From positions 1 to 64,000 of the forward strand of contig CALUKI010000010.1 in NCBI GenBank assembly GCA_944321175.1: a stretch of 64,000 nucleotides of DNA. Reading direction: 5' to 3'. The translations under genes were made by a program, and so were the position numbers. The DNA is from an uncultured Alistipes sp. (lineage in GTDB: Bacteria; Bacteroidota; Bacteroidia; Bacteroidales; Rikenellaceae). Every line of letters starts with the position of its first letter. Position 1 is the first letter of the stretch. Below the pieces are notes generated by a model. It searched no databases and was not told where the DNA came from. It worked only from the letters and a program-made list of their open reading frames with translations. Positions 34,803-44,670 of the stretch are shown here, in pieces.

Positions 34803-36845
34803 ATGGGAAACGAACAACGACTGAAGATGGTCGAGCGCGATGCGTGGCTGCAACCCGTCGAGCAGGCGCTCGTCGCGCGGCACGAGGCCTATGAACGACG
34901 GCTCGCGGAGATCCGCCGCACGGCAGGATCCCTTGTCGATTACGCCAACGGCTACCGCTATTTCGGCTGGCAATACGATGCAACGCTCGAAGGGTGGTGG
35001 TTCCGCGAATGGCTGCCCGGCGCCTGCGACGTCTATCTCTTCGGGGACTTCAACAACTGGCAGCGAACCGAACTGCGACTCGACAAGGATGCTTCGGGCG
35101 TATGGAGCATCTTTCTGCCCGACGCCATGTACGGCCACCGGCTCACGCACGGTTCGCTCTACAAGATCCATGTTCACGGCCCCAACGGCTGGCTCGACCG
35201 CATACCGGCCTATGCCACACGGGTCGTGCAGGACGAACGGAGCAAGGATTTCACGGCCCAGTTCCGGATCCCGCAGCCGTTCGACTGGTCGGACGACGGG
35301 TTTGACATCGGGCAGCACGATGACCTGCTCATCTATGAAGCCCATGTGGGCATGGCGCAGGAACGGGCGGGCGTGGGCACCTATGGGGAATTTACGGAGA
35401 AGATTCTCCCGATCATCAAGCGCGACGGCTACAACACCGTCCAGCTGATGGCCATTGCCGAACACCCCTACTACGGCTCGTTCGGCTACCATGTATCGAG
35501 TCTCTATGCGCCGTCGTCGCGCTTCGGCACGCCCGAAGAGCTCAAGACTCTGATCCATACGGCCCATGAGATGGGTCTGGCAGTGGTCATGGATCTCGTA
35601 CACGCCCATTATGTAAAGAACCTCAACGAAGGGATCAACGAACTCGACGGCACCGACCATCTCTATTCGCAGCCGGGCGCGGCGGGCGACCAGCCCTACT
35701 GGGATTCGAAGCTCTTCGACTACGGCAAGCCGCAGGTGGAGCACTTCCTGCTGTCGAACATCAAATACTGGATGGAGGAGTACCATTTCGACGGATTCCG
35801 CTTCGACGGCGTCACCTCGATGCTCTACCACCATCACGGATATGCAGACTTCGGCTCCCGCGACCGCTATTTCGACGACGAAGTCAACGAAGAAGCCGTC
35901 ACCTACCTGTCGCTTGCCAACCGGCTGGTGCACGATCTGCACCCGTCGGCCGTCACGATCGCCGAGGAGGTCAGCGGCATGCCGGGCATCTGTTTTCCGC
36001 AGGAGGAGGGCGGCATCGGCTTCGACTACCGGCTTGCGATGGCCATCCCCGACTACTGGATCAAACTGCTCAAGGAGGTTCCCGACGAGGCATGGAATAT
36101 CCACGAGATGTGGAGCGTGATGACGGGCCGCCTGCCGGGCGTAAAGACCGTCGCCTATGCCGAGTCGCACGATCAGGCGCTTGTAGGCGACAAGACAATC
36201 GCCTTCCGGCTGATGGACAAGGAGATGTACGACCACATGGACCGTGCGTCGGAGAGCCTGACGATCGACCGGGGGATGGCCCTTCACAAGATGATCCGGC
36301 TGATGACGATCACGACGGGCGGCGACGCCTACCTCAACTTCATGGGCAACGAGTTCGGGCATCCCGAATGGATCGACTTCCCGCGCGAAGGCAACGGCTG
36401 GAGCTATGCGCATGCGCGGCGGCAATGGTCGCTGGCGGAGAACGGGTTGCTGCGTTACTCGCAGCTGGGGGCCTTCGACCGCGCCATGCTGGAGCTGGTC
36501 AAGCGCGACGGCATCCTGCGCGACGGCTACCCCTACAACCTGCAGATGGATGCGGACAACCATACGATCGTCTTCGCACACGGGCCGCTGCTCTTCGTCT
36601 TCAACTGGCACCCTTCGGCATCGATTCCCGACTACCTTTGCCGGGTGCGTGACGCCGGCCGCTACGAACTGATTCTCTCGACCGACGAGCTTCGTTTCGG
36701 CGGCACGGAACGGGCACGCATCGGCAGCGAACATTTCACGGAGCCGCTCGACAACGGCGACGGCACCACGTCACCCGCCATCCGCATCTACAACACGTCG
36801 CGTACGGCGGCGGTCTATCGTCTGAAACAAGAGACGGCGAATTGA
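34803..36845 (+). CDS. glgB: 1,4-alpha-glucan branching enzyme
   Basis: GlgB makes alpha-1,6 branches in glycogen. The 680-residue protein has an N-terminal CBM48 (WWFREWLPGACDVYLFGDFN), a GH13 barrel and a C-terminal all-beta domain. Catalytic residues are Asp335 in DGFRFDGVTSML, Glu388 in TIAEEVSG and the Asp of VAYAESHDQALVGD. The length suits the eukaryote-like branching enzymes of Bacteroidetes. The start ATG at 34803 (MGNEQRLKMVERDAW) lies just downstream of a promoter box; the longer frame upstream is rejected. No other glycogen genes are in the window. Confidence 0.95.
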   Translation: MGNEQRLKMVERDAWLQPVEQALVARHEAYERRLAEIRRTAGSLVDYANGYRYFGWQYDATLEGWWFREWLPGACDVYLFGDFNNWQRTELRLDKDASGVWSIFLPDAMYGHRLTHGSLYKIHVHGPNGWLDRIPAYATRVVQDERSKDFTAQFRIPQPFDWSDDGFDIGQHDDLLIYEAHVGMAQERAGVGTYGEFTEKILPIIKRDGYNTVQLMAIAEHPYYGSFGYHVSSLYAPSSRFGTPEELKTLIHTAHEMGLAVVMDLVHAHYVKNLNEGINELDGTDHLYSQPGAAGDQPYWDSKLFDYGKPQVEHFLLSNIKYWMEEYHFDGFRFDGVTSMLYHHHGYADFGSRDRYFDDEVNEEAVTYLSLANRLVHDLHPSAVTIAEEVSGMPGICFPQEEGGIGFDYRLAMAIPDYWIKLLKEVPDEAWNIHEMWSVMTGRLPGVKTVAYAESHDQALVGDKTIAFRLMDKEMYDHMDRASESLTIDRGMALHKMIRLMTITTGGDAYLNFMGNEFGHPEWIDFPREGNGWSYAHARRQWSLAENGLLRYSQLGAFDRAMLELVKRDGILRDGYPYNLQMDADNHTIVFAHGPLLFVFNWHPSASIPDYLCRVRDAGRYELILSTDELRFGGTERARIGSEHFTEPLDNGDGTTSPAIRIYNTSRTAAVYRLKQETAN

Positions 36846-36878
36846 ATTTTCGCTCTGCAAGACAGGGCACATACAACG

Positions 36879-36913
36879 ATACGATGCCGTTGCATGCCGC
36901 AACGGCATCGTAT
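36879..36913. terminator. 15-bp perfect hairpin after glgB
   Basis: ATACGATGCCGTTGC (36879-36893) pairs perfectly with 36899-36913 around loop ATGCC, 33 bases after the glgB stop and facing a convergent operon. No T-run follows. Probably a 3'-end determinant shared by both strands. Confidence 0.55.
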
Positions 36914-37119
36914 CCGAACGGCCTCAGACTCCGGCCAATACGGTCGACGGATTCGCTTATTTCTGAGAGAGGGGCGTGGCCGGATCGAAAAACGCGGTAA
37001 TGATGCCAAAAACGCCGCATTCGTCCCATATGGCTCCACATGGCGGAAGCTCCTCCCTTCCCGTGCACGCTCCGCCTGCGGCGGTATCGAATGCGAAATG
37101 CCTCGCGGGAACCCGCTTC

Positions 37120-37569
37120 TCAGATCCGCACCTTGACGATAACCTTGCGGATCACGCTCTCGCCTATCATCGGGGCATGGGCATCCTCCGGAAAGAGCAG
37201 CACGAACTCGCCGGGCGTTACGTCATAACAGGTCTGGGGCACGTCGTCGAAGAACTGGATGTCCTTCTCCTTGTCGAAATCCCCCAACGGACGTGCGATC
37301 CGCTCACGGGGGCTCCAGCCGAACGTCTCGCTCCGGCCCGTCACCAACACCTGAATATCGAGGTAACGGTCGTGGATCTCCAACTTGGCATCACTCGGAC
37401 GTTTCAGATCCACATCCATGACATTCATGAAGATGTCGTCGCCGTCGATGTCATGGCGGCCGGCAGGAAGGCTCCTCAGATCGGTCGAAAGGATGTAGTC
37501 GAACGCCTTCCCCAGACGGGGATTGAGCACATGGTAACGTGCATGGTTTTTCAGGGAATCGAGTATCAT
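37120..37569 (-). CDS. YhcH/YjgK/YiaL-family (DUF386) protein
   Basis: The 149-residue cupin-like protein starts MILDSLKNHARYHVLNPRLG and shows the family motifs AKLEIHDRYLDIQVLVTGRS (LEAHRxxxDIQ-like), GWSPRE, YDVTPGEFVLLFPEDAHAPM and the ending VIRKVIVKVRI. The histidine and glutamate pair gives a metal site. Relatives include NanQ (sialic acid anomerase) and EbgC, so a sugar-processing role is plausible. The start overlaps the end of the EEP-family gene by 4 bases, so it is the last gene of the grpE-mutL run. Confidence 0.9.
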   Translation of the reverse strand: MILDSLKNHARYHVLNPRLGKAFDYILSTDLRSLPAGRHDIDGDDIFMNVMDVDLKRPSDAKLEIHDRYLDIQVLVTGRSETFGWSPRERIARPLGDFDKEKDIQFFDDVPQTCYDVTPGEFVLLFPEDAHAPMIGESVIRKVIVKVRI

Positions 37570-38723
37570 GGTTCAGTTTTGTATTTGAGCCGCACGAATA
37601 CGGGATGATGATCGGAGAATTCGACCGCCGGCACCTCGTAGGAGAGGAACTCGAACTCTCCGGAAGCAAGGATATAGTCGATCCGGAAAGTATTGTAAAA
37701 GCCCCGATAGGTATGCGAGAATCCGCGCCCCTTCTCCCGAAAGGCATCCTGCAGTCCCTGGGACATGCGGCGATAGGTATAGGACAACGGAGTATCGTTG
37801 AAATCGCCGCAGACAATCCGCGCATGGGGCGTCGCGGCAATGAGACGGGCAATCGTATCGACCTGCAGCGACCTTGAAATGCTGTTGTACCGCATACGGT
37901 TCAGAATACTGCGCAGTTTTTCATGACGCGCCGTATCGGTCAGGAAACGGTAATTCATCAGGTAATCCCCATCGTCGGACTTGATGTGCGTTGATCGCAG
38001 ATGGTTGCAGAAGACACGCACCGTATCGTTCCAGATCCGCAGATCGGCCCAGACGGAAACGGTGCGGGAAGTATCGACCGCATTGATGCAATCGACCCGT
38101 CCGGAGTTCAGAATGCGGAATTTGGAATAGATGGCCAGCGTGGTACCCTGCGTGCCTTCGCCGTCGCGGGAATAGACGACACGCCGATAATCGGGATCCG
38201 CGAGCGAGTCGAAACGCACATTCCCGACTGCGGCATCGTTGAACTCTTCCAGACAGAGGATATCGGGATCGTAGCGGGCTACGAAAGCCGCAAGGCTGTC
38301 GGCCGTACTCCTGCCGTCATCGCCATAGAACATGCGGACGTTGTAGGCCATTACCTTCAATGCGGAACGATCGTATGAGGGTTCTCCGTAATGACGCATC
38401 ATATCGATCTTGTAATAGAGCGAGATCCGAGGCACGCCGAGCAGCAGCAAAAGCAGCATCACTCCGGCAAAACCCCATCGCCAACGGATCACCCAGTAGA
38501 GGAAAATCACAAATCCCAGGACGTAAATTGCCGGAGCGACCAGCCCCAGCAGGGAGAAGATCCACGATGCCTTCGGCGGAATATACGGGGCGAGATACAT
38601 GAGTGCCAGCAGCATCGCCATGAGTATGGTGACGACGGCGAGCACCTTGTCGAGCAGCCACAGGAAAAGATTGCGCGGTTTTTTGCGCCGCCGCTCCTCG
38701 GTCGTATAGGTCCAGTTCTCCAT
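37566..38723 (-). CDS. membrane-bound endonuclease/exonuclease/phosphatase-family protein
   Basis: The 385-residue protein has three N-terminal transmembrane helices (about residues 20-45, 52-75, 82-98) and a cytoplasmic or periplasmic EEP domain: KVMAYNVRMFYGDDG, ILCLEEFND (metal Glu), RIVCGDFNDTPLSY (catalytic Asp/Asn) and SDHHPVFVRL (His). The layout is frequent in Bacteroidetes, and the substrate (nucleic acid, phosphoinositide or lipid head group) cannot be told. It sits 12 bases after the rhomboid gene and overlaps the DUF386 gene. Confidence 0.9.
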   Translation of the reverse strand: MENWTYTTEERRRKKPRNLFLWLLDKVLAVVTILMAMLLALMYLAPYIPPKASWIFSLLGLVAPAIYVLGFVIFLYWVIRWRWGFAGVMLLLLLLGVPRISLYYKIDMMRHYGEPSYDRSALKVMAYNVRMFYGDDGRSTADSLAAFVARYDPDILCLEEFNDAAVGNVRFDSLADPDYRRVVYSRDGEGTQGTTLAIYSKFRILNSGRVDCINAVDTSRTVSVWADLRIWNDTVRVFCNHLRSTHIKSDDGDYLMNYRFLTDTARHEKLRSILNRMRYNSISRSLQVDTIARLIAATPHARIVCGDFNDTPLSYTYRRMSQGLQDAFREKGRGFSHTYRGFYNTFRIDYILASGEFEFLSYEVPAVEFSDHHPVFVRLKYKTEP

Positions 38724-38735
38724 CGGCGGAAATCG

Positions 38736-39350
38736 TCAGTAACGGATAATTCCCTTTTTGCGCCAATAATACAGCAGCGCCCAGCCCCACAGCATGCCGC
38801 CGATATGGGCAAAATGGGCGACACCGGGCTCACGCCCCGTGGCACCGAGCAGGAGTTCGATGACCGCATAGATGATAACGAACCATTTCGCCTTAAGCGG
38901 GATGGGCGGGAAGATCAGCATGATGATCGAATTGGGCCACAGCACGCCGAAAGCCAGCAGCAGCCCCATGACGGCGCCGGAGGCACCGACCAGTTGAATG
39001 TAATACTCTCCGGTCAGGCCCGCTACGGCCATCTGTACGAGTGCGGCGCCGATTCCGCAAATGATGTAATAGGTCAGAAACCGCTTCGACCCCAATGTAT
39101 ATTCCAGTTCCCGCCCGAACATCCACAGGGCGAACATATTGAAGAACAGATGATCCCATCCTGCATGGATGAACATGTAGGTGACGAACTGGTAGGAGTG
39201 GTAATACGGACTGGAGAACCAGTACAGGGCACCGTATTTTGCCGCCAGATGGTTGACCGGCTCGATCAGCATGACGGCCAGAGCCACAAGGCAGTTTATG
39301 ATGATCAGGTTCTTGACTACGGGCGGGGTCGAAAAATAGTTGCTGTTCAT
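38736..39350 (-). CDS. rhomboid-family intramembrane serine protease
   Basis: The 204-residue protein has six predicted helices. The catalytic dyad is Ser124 in LVGASGAVMG and His182 in VAHFAHIGG. The oxyanion-side motif HAGWDHLFFNM (residues 62-72) supplies the conserved His and Asn. It should cleave transmembrane substrates. ATG codons at 39356 and 39350 are both possible; the longer frame is unlikely. It is preceded by mutL (gap about 70 bases) and followed after 12 bases by the EEP gene. Confidence 0.92.
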   Translation of the reverse strand: MNSNYFSTPPVVKNLIIINCLVALAVMLIEPVNHLAAKYGALYWFSSPYYHSYQFVTYMFIHAGWDHLFFNMFALWMFGRELEYTLGSKRFLTYYIICGIGAALVQMAVAGLTGEYYIQLVGASGAVMGLLLAFGVLWPNSIIMLIFPPIPLKAKWFVIIYAVIELLLGATGREPGVAHFAHIGGMLWGWALLYYWRKKGIIRY

Positions 39351-39420
39351 TGTCATTCGTTTTTTCAGATCGTTTTTGGCAGGGCTGCGAGAATCGGTAT
39401 TCTGGTTCGGGGAAGGGGGA

Positions 39421-41466
39421 TCAGCACAGTTTTGCACGCAGTTCGTCGGGTGTTATTTCCGCCAGAATCGGCTTTCCGGAGGGGGCATAACAACGGTTTT
39501 CCGCGCTGCACAGCCGTTCAAGCAGGTTCGCGGCCTCTTCCTGCGATGTGCAATGCGACATCGGTCGGGCGCCGCTGCGGGCAAGTTCGGCGGCAATGCG
39601 CGAACGCCGCACGTCGGCAGCCGATTCGCGGGCAAAGGTCTGCAGCAAATCGTATATCAGTTCGTCGATTGTCTCCAGCGGCATGTCGGCCGGCGTTCCT
39701 TTCACATCGACCGCGCCATCCCCCAGCCGCACCAGATCAAATCCGACAGCCGCAAAATCATCGGCATACTGTCCGAGCAGTTCATCTTCGTCATGCGACA
39801 GGATCAAACGCTCCGGGAAGAGCAGCTGCTGGCTTGCGGCCGAGCCGTCGGAAAGCATCCGGCAATAGGATTCGAAAAGCAGCCGCTCCTGAGCACGCCG
39901 CAGATCGGCCACGACAAGCCGTCCGCCGTACAGCGCAACGGCATATCCGGGAGCCGCGACCATTACCGAACGGAACTCCGCCGCCGCATCTTCGATGAGC
40001 CGTTGTTGTACAGCCTCCCCGGCATCGACATATTCCAAAACGCTCTGTCGCGAAGCGTCCGGATCGCCATCGGCACCGCCCAATGACGAGGGGAAATCGT
40101 CAAGGGCGGAATCCCGCCCAGGGTATTCCCCGCCGCCGGCAGCCGATGCAAACTCCTCGTATGCGGCATCGCCCGAAACGTCGGACGCCCCGTTCAACGG
40201 CAATCGGGCGGAAATACGCGCAGCGCCAATGCTTCCGCATCCCGACCGACCCGTCGGCGTATAGGGCTGCAGCTCCTCCCGCAAGGCCGATTCGACGTAA
40301 TCCTCGCCGGGGAACTCTTCGACCGGAAGATCCTCCGCATCCGCCGCCACATATCCCTCGGCAAAAGGGTTGTAGGCCTCATTGCTCATCGCCGCCGGTT
40401 CGTCATACACGGCACCCCGCTGCGCGACGGGAATATCAATCCGGCCCTCGGTCGTGAAATCCATCATCGGAACCGCACCGGTCTTCCCCAGCGTATTGCG
40501 CACGGCGGCGTGCAGGATCTCCCATACGGCGTCCTTGTCATCGAATTTCACCTCGGTTTTCTGCGGATGGACATTGACGTCGATCCGATCGGGAGCGATG
40601 GTAAAATAGAGGAAATAGGAGGGATAGCAGGTATCGGGAATCAATTTGTCGTAAGCCTTGAGTACGGCCTTGCGCAACGAGGGGTCGTTGAAATAACGGC
40701 CGTTGACAAAAAAATACTGCTCGGCATTGCTTTTCTTTGCAGCTGCGGGACGTCCCACGAACCCTTCGATACGCACGATCGAGGTGTCGGCCGACACCTC
40801 CAGAAGATTCTGTTTGATATGCCGGCCTACGACATCGACGATCCGATTTGCAAGGGTTGCCGGCTGCAGCCGATAGACGGGAGCGTCATTGTCATAGAGT
40901 TCGAAACTCACATCGGGATTGCAGAGGGCGACCCGTTGGAACTCGGCCTTGATCTGCCTCGACAAAGCCGTACTTTTGTCCAGAAACCGCCGGCGTGCAG
41001 GCACGTTGTAAAAGAGGTTGCGCACGAAGAACTGCGAACCGACAGGGCACATCACCGGTTCCTGCCGCTGGAATTTGCCGCCATTGACCAATGCCAGCGT
41101 TCCGATCTCATCCCCGGCCTGCCGTGTACGCAACTCGACCTGTGCGACAGCCGCGATCGAGGCGAGTGCTTCGCCGCGAAATCCGAAGGTATGGAGGGCA
41201 TAAATATCGTCGATCGAAGAGATTTTGCTTGTTGCATGGCGGTCGAACGCCATCCGTGCGTCGATGGGCGACATTCCGCAGCCGTCATCGACGATCTGGA
41301 TCAGATCGCGTCCGCCTTCACGGGCGTTGACCGTAACGGTCCGGGCGCCGGCATCGATGGCATTCTCCATCATCTCCTTGACCACCGACGACGGACGGTT
41401 GACGACCTCGCCGGCAGCGATCTGATTGGCGACGACATCAGGCAGCAGTTTGATCCGATCGGCCAT
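39421..41466 (-). CDS. mutL: DNA mismatch repair protein MutL
   Basis: MutL links mismatch recognition by MutS to strand removal. The 681-residue protein has the GHKL ATPase domain (MENAIDAGA at residues 33-41, DDGCGM, RGEALASI) and a C-terminal dimerisation domain. The endonuclease motif of most MutL proteins without MutH, DQHAxxERxxxE, reads DLRRAQERLLFE (521-532), losing the Gln, the metal-binding His and another His. The late CPHGRP motif reads APSGKP. Nicking activity may be absent. It starts 3 bases after a membrane protein gene and is in the grpE-dnaJ run. Confidence 0.95.
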   Translation of the reverse strand: MADRIKLLPDVVANQIAAGEVVNRPSSVVKEMMENAIDAGARTVTVNAREGGRDLIQIVDDGCGMSPIDARMAFDRHATSKISSIDDIYALHTFGFRGEALASIAAVAQVELRTRQAGDEIGTLALVNGGKFQRQEPVMCPVGSQFFVRNLFYNVPARRRFLDKSTALSRQIKAEFQRVALCNPDVSFELYDNDAPVYRLQPATLANRIVDVVGRHIKQNLLEVSADTSIVRIEGFVGRPAAAKKSNAEQYFFVNGRYFNDPSLRKAVLKAYDKLIPDTCYPSYFLYFTIAPDRIDVNVHPQKTEVKFDDKDAVWEILHAAVRNTLGKTGAVPMMDFTTEGRIDIPVAQRGAVYDEPAAMSNEAYNPFAEGYVAADAEDLPVEEFPGEDYVESALREELQPYTPTGRSGCGSIGAARISARLPLNGASDVSGDAAYEEFASAAGGGEYPGRDSALDDFPSSLGGADGDPDASRQSVLEYVDAGEAVQQRLIEDAAAEFRSVMVAAPGYAVALYGGRLVVADLRRAQERLLFESYCRMLSDGSAASQQLLFPERLILSHDEDELLGQYADDFAAVGFDLVRLGDGAVDVKGTPADMPLETIDELIYDLLQTFARESAADVRRSRIAAELARSGARPMSHCTSQEEAANLLERLCSAENRCYAPSGKPILAEITPDELRAKLC

Positions 41467-41469
41467 AAA

Positions 41470-41913
41470 CTACTCTCCCTGATAATCGTTGGGCACCACC
41501 GTAATGGGCATTTCGCGCCACTCTTCATCGGATATCCCCGAATAATCCAGCGGATCGGCGGGATTCCGCCGTTCGGCTTCTACGGATGCCGCCCCCCGGC
41601 CCGCATCGTTCACCAGCGCCATGATGCGGGGATATACGACCGCCGAGAAAAACAGGATCAATAGCACACCGGCCAGCAGCAGTCCGACACGTTTCTTCGA
41701 GTGTGCGGCGCGCTCTTCTTCGCGGCGGGCGGCACGGGCGGCATAGGCAGTCCGGATATACTGACCGGGTTCATAATCGCCTTCGGCACCTTCGGGGCGT
41801 TCACCGCGCAATTCGGCACGACGCTGCGCACGGCGCTCCTTTTCGGGGTCGTAATAACGCGGCGTATAGGAGAATTTGTTCGCGTGCTTCTTAAAGGGAG
41901 TGAAACCTAACAT
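41470..41913 (-). CDS. hypothetical single-pass membrane protein between dnaJ and mutL
   Basis: The 147-residue protein starts MLGFTPFKKHANKFSYTPRY. It has a charged, arginine- and glutamate-rich cytoplasmic region, one transmembrane helix (VGLLLAGVLLILFFSAVV, about residues 76-93) and a polar C-terminal tail. The opening F-x-Y-x-P-R-Y-Y-D-P-E-K-E-R-R segment recurs in Bacteroidetes proteins encoded next to mutL, in my recollection, but the function is unknown. Gaps of 36 and 3 bases to dnaJ and mutL indicate one operon. Confidence 0.75.
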   Translation of the reverse strand: MLGFTPFKKHANKFSYTPRYYDPEKERRAQRRAELRGERPEGAEGDYEPGQYIRTAYAARAARREEERAAHSKKRVGLLLAGVLLILFFSAVVYPRIMALVNDAGRGAASVEAERRNPADPLDYSGISDEEWREMPITVVPNDYQGE

Positions 41914-41949
41914 ACCTCGATACGTTCTTTTTTGCGAAGATACGACTTT

Positions 41950-43122
41950 TTACTGGAAAAAGTTCTTCATCCGCTCGAAGATATTCTGTTTTTTGACCGA
42001 TTCGGCACGCTGGAAAGAGGGCTGCAGGGCGAGTTGTTCGACGAGTTTCCGCTCTTCGGAGGTCAATTTCGAGGGAATCGTAATATCGACGACGACCAGC
42101 AGGTCGCCCGTGCCGTAACCGTTGACATCGGGCAGGCCCTTTCCTCTGAGGCGCAAGACCTTTCCGGCGTGGGTGCCGGGATCGATCTTGATCTTCACGC
42201 GGCCATCGACGGTCGGCACCTCGACCGACCCGCCCAGCAGGGCCGTCGTAACGGTAATATTGAGATTGTGAATCAGGTCATTTCCGTCACGCACGAGTTC
42301 CGGATTGCGCTCCTCGTCGATGACGACCAGCAAATCGCCGTTCACGCCGCCCTGACGCGCCGCATTTCCCTTTCCGGCCACCGTGAGCACCATTCCTTCG
42401 CCCACACCGGCGGGAATGCGGATCTCGACGATCTCCTCGCCGCGCACGACCCCCTCACCGCCGCATTTGTCGCATTTGGAGGTAATGACTCTCCCCGAAC
42501 CGCCGCAGGCAGGGCATACGCTCTGCGTCTGCATACGGCCGAAGAAAGTGTTCTCCACCCGCGTGACATATCCCGAACCGTTGCAGGTCGGGCAGGTCGA
42601 ATAGGCATTGGTGTCTTTTGCACCCGTACCGCCGCATTTGTCGCAGGCGATGTATTTTGCGATCTTGAGCTTTTTGGTCGTACCGCCTGCGATTTCGGCC
42701 AACGTCAGTTTCACGCGCACGCGCAGATCCGAGCCTTTGCTCACACGCTGTCCACGCTGCGTGCGGCTGCCGGAGAAACCGGAAAAACCGCCGCCGAAAT
42801 GTCCGCCGAAAATATCGCCGAACTGCGAGAAAATGTCCTCCATCGAGAAGCCGCCGCCGGAAAAGCCGCCGAAACCTCCGGCACCGGCAGCACCGCCCAT
42901 TCCGGCATGGCCGAACTGATCGTAACGGGCGCGTTTTTCAGGATTCGACAAGACATCGTAGGCTTCGGCGGCCTCCTTGAACTTCTCTTCAGCCTCCTTG
43001 TCGCCCGGATTCTTGTCGGGGTGATATTTGATTGCCGCCTTGCGGTAAGCCTTTTTTATCTCATCGGCATTGGCATTCCGTTCGACGCCCAACACCTCGT
43101 AATAATCTCTTTTTTCTGCCAT
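41950..43122 (-). CDS. dnaJ: chaperone protein DnaJ
   Basis: The Hsp40 partner of DnaK. The 390-residue type I protein has a J domain with HPD at residues 34-36, a Gly/Phe-rich linker (about 75-125), four CxxCxGxG zinc repeats ([32 protein letters not shown]) and a C-terminal substrate-binding region ending in ERMKNFFQ. It lies 77 bases after grpE, as expected for a heat-shock pair. dnaK is elsewhere. No CIRCE element was found upstream of grpE. Confidence 0.97.
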   Translation of the reverse strand: MAEKRDYYEVLGVERNANADEIKKAYRKAAIKYHPDKNPGDKEAEEKFKEAAEAYDVLSNPEKRARYDQFGHAGMGGAAGAGGFGGFSGGGFSMEDIFSQFGDIFGGHFGGGFSGFSGSRTQRGQRVSKGSDLRVRVKLTLAEIAGGTTKKLKIAKYIACDKCGGTGAKDTNAYSTCPTCNGSGYVTRVENTFFGRMQTQSVCPACGGSGRVITSKCDKCGGEGVVRGEEIVEIRIPAGVGEGMVLTVAGKGNAARQGGVNGDLLVVIDEERNPELVRDGNDLIHNLNITVTTALLGGSVEVPTVDGRVKIKIDPGTHAGKVLRLRGKGLPDVNGYGTGDLLVVVDITIPSKLTSEERKLVEQLALQPSFQRAESVKKQNIFERMKNFFQ

Positions 43123-43199
43123 AATCCATATCGGCGGTCTTACGACCGCAACCTCCTCATTTATTCCGTCTGCATCCGTTCAACGTCCGTTCCGACCGT

Positions 43200-43832
43200 T
43201 TATTCTCCCACGACGACCTTGGCGAAACGAAGCACCCGATCACGCAGTTTATAACCCTTCTGCACCACATCGACAATTTTGCCGCGTTGTTCCTCTCCGG
43301 CCTGAAATCGGGCGACAGCCTCATGGTGATCGGTATCGAGTTCGAGCCCTATCGCGTCGATTTCACTCACGCCGCAGGCTTTGAGCGCATCATGGAATTT
43401 TTGCGCAATCAGCGCAATGCCGGCCCGCAACGCCTCTATATCGTCGCTTTTGGCCATCGCGTCGAGCGCGCGGTCCATATCGTCGGCAATGGGCAGCATG
43501 GCCTTGATGACATCGGCGCCGCCGCGTTCCACCAGCTCCATCTTTTCCCGCAGGGTGCGTTTGCGATAATTGTCGAACTCGGCCTGCAGACGCAGGTACT
43601 TGTCTTTCCATTCGGCGACTTCATGTTCGAGGCCGTCACGGCTGCCGTTTGCATCGGGCTGCTCCGGACAGCCGTCGCCGTCCGCCGGCTCATCTGCCAA
43701 TGTGTCAGTCTGCGAAGCGTCATCGACTGACACATTGTCGCTCGAAGTTCCTTCCGCCGCCGCACCGCCGTTCTCGGACACCGGCTCTTTTGCATCATCA
43801 ACAGGCTCAGGATTAGATACTTTTCGTTTCAT
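43200..43832 (-). CDS. grpE: nucleotide exchange factor GrpE
   Basis: GrpE releases ADP from DnaK. The 210-residue protein has a long acidic, low-complexity N-terminus (about residues 1-70), the coiled-coil EVAEWKDKYLRLQAEFDNYR, KRTLREKMELVERGGADVIK, and the beta-wing with LELDTDHHEAVARFQ, KIVDVVQKGYKLRDRVLRFAKVVV. It is the first gene of the seven-gene minus-strand run grpE - dnaJ - membrane protein - mutL - rhomboid - EEP - DUF386. Confidence 0.96.
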   Translation of the reverse strand: MKRKVSNPEPVDDAKEPVSENGGAAAEGTSSDNVSVDDASQTDTLADEPADGDGCPEQPDANGSRDGLEHEVAEWKDKYLRLQAEFDNYRKRTLREKMELVERGGADVIKAMLPIADDMDRALDAMAKSDDIEALRAGIALIAQKFHDALKACGVSEIDAIGLELDTDHHEAVARFQAGEEQRGKIVDVVQKGYKLRDRVLRFAKVVVGE

Positions 43833-43949
43833 ATCTCTTGTTTTTTAACTTTCCTTCCCGATAGTTGCACAAATTATATACCAACCCCCTCGCTCCGGTA
43901 TCCACCGCCGGACGGGATTCCGTTTCGTTCCCGACGGAACATTTTCCAT

Positions 43950-44660
43950 TCATCCGAGGATAAAAATCGCCGGTTTTTTATTCAGATCGGGCAGCGGCAT
44001 CCGGCGCCATTCGGCCACACTGTGCGTTGCGACCGACTCCGCCGCTCCCGTCAGATCGAGCGCGATGGTCAGCAGCGTCTGCGGAGCGCAGAGCTGCAAC
44101 AGCTGCTCGACGAGCTTCACATTCCGATAAGGTGTTTCGATGAAGAGCTGCGCCTGATGTTCGGCACGGGCACGGCGTTCGAGCGCCCGAACCGCCCGTG
44201 CACGCTCATCGGGCTTCACGGGCAGATAGCCGTTGAACGCAAACGACTGTCCGTTCAGGCCCGACGCCATCATCGCCAGCAGAATCGACGAGGGGCCCAC
44301 GAGCGGCACCACGCGGATGCCGTGCCGGTGGCAGGCCGCCACGACCCACGCGCCGGGATCGGCCACACCCGGCACACCGGCTTCGGAGATGACTCCGGCC
44401 GAACGTCCCGCCACGACCGGCGCCACCAGCTCCTCGACCTCGCGGCCGGGGGAGGTATGCTCGTTCAGTTCGCGGAATTCGAGCTCGTCGATCGGACGTC
44501 CCAGTTCCGCCTTAGCGAGGAACCGCCGCGCCGAACGGGTATTCTCGACGATGAAATAGTCCAACGAAGCCATCACCGTGCGGTTGGCTGCGGGAAGAAC
44601 GCCCCACACGTCATCGCACTCGGCGATGGGACAGGGAATCAGATAGAGGGTTCCGGCCAT
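43950..44660 (-). CDS. RsmI-like SAM-dependent methyltransferase (tetrapyrrole methylase fold)
   Basis: The 236-residue protein starts MAGTLYLIPCPIAECD and has the tetrapyrrole-methylase fold: ENTRSARRFL, ISEAGVPGVADPG, VVPLVGPSSILLAMMASGLN and ELPYRNVK-like FIETPYRNVKLVEQLL. This matches the RsmI (16S rRNA C1402 2'-O-methyltransferase) superfamily. Many Bacteroidetes carry a short paralogue of this kind beside true RsmI, so the exact target is uncertain. It is the last gene after murF-alr, 10 bases downstream. Confidence 0.85.
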   Translation of the reverse strand: MAGTLYLIPCPIAECDDVWGVLPAANRTVMASLDYFIVENTRSARRFLAKAELGRPIDELEFRELNEHTSPGREVEELVAPVVAGRSAGVISEAGVPGVADPGAWVVAACHRHGIRVVPLVGPSSILLAMMASGLNGQSFAFNGYLPVKPDERARAVRALERRARAEHQAQLFIETPYRNVKLVEQLLQLCAPQTLLTIALDLTGAAESVATHSVAEWRRMPLPDLNKKPAIFILG

Positions 44661-44670
44661 GTCCGTAGTT

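Noticed and set aside
34470..36734. 754-codon open frame on the minus strand opposite glgB
   Set aside because: It extends across the divergent intergenic region and has no protein-like features; glgB is clear on the plus strand.
43833..43949. Possible CIRCE or heat-shock operator upstream of grpE
   Set aside because: No TTAGCACTC-type inverted repeat is present. A TATAATTTG sequence resembles a promoter box but is one base too long for TAnnTTTG.
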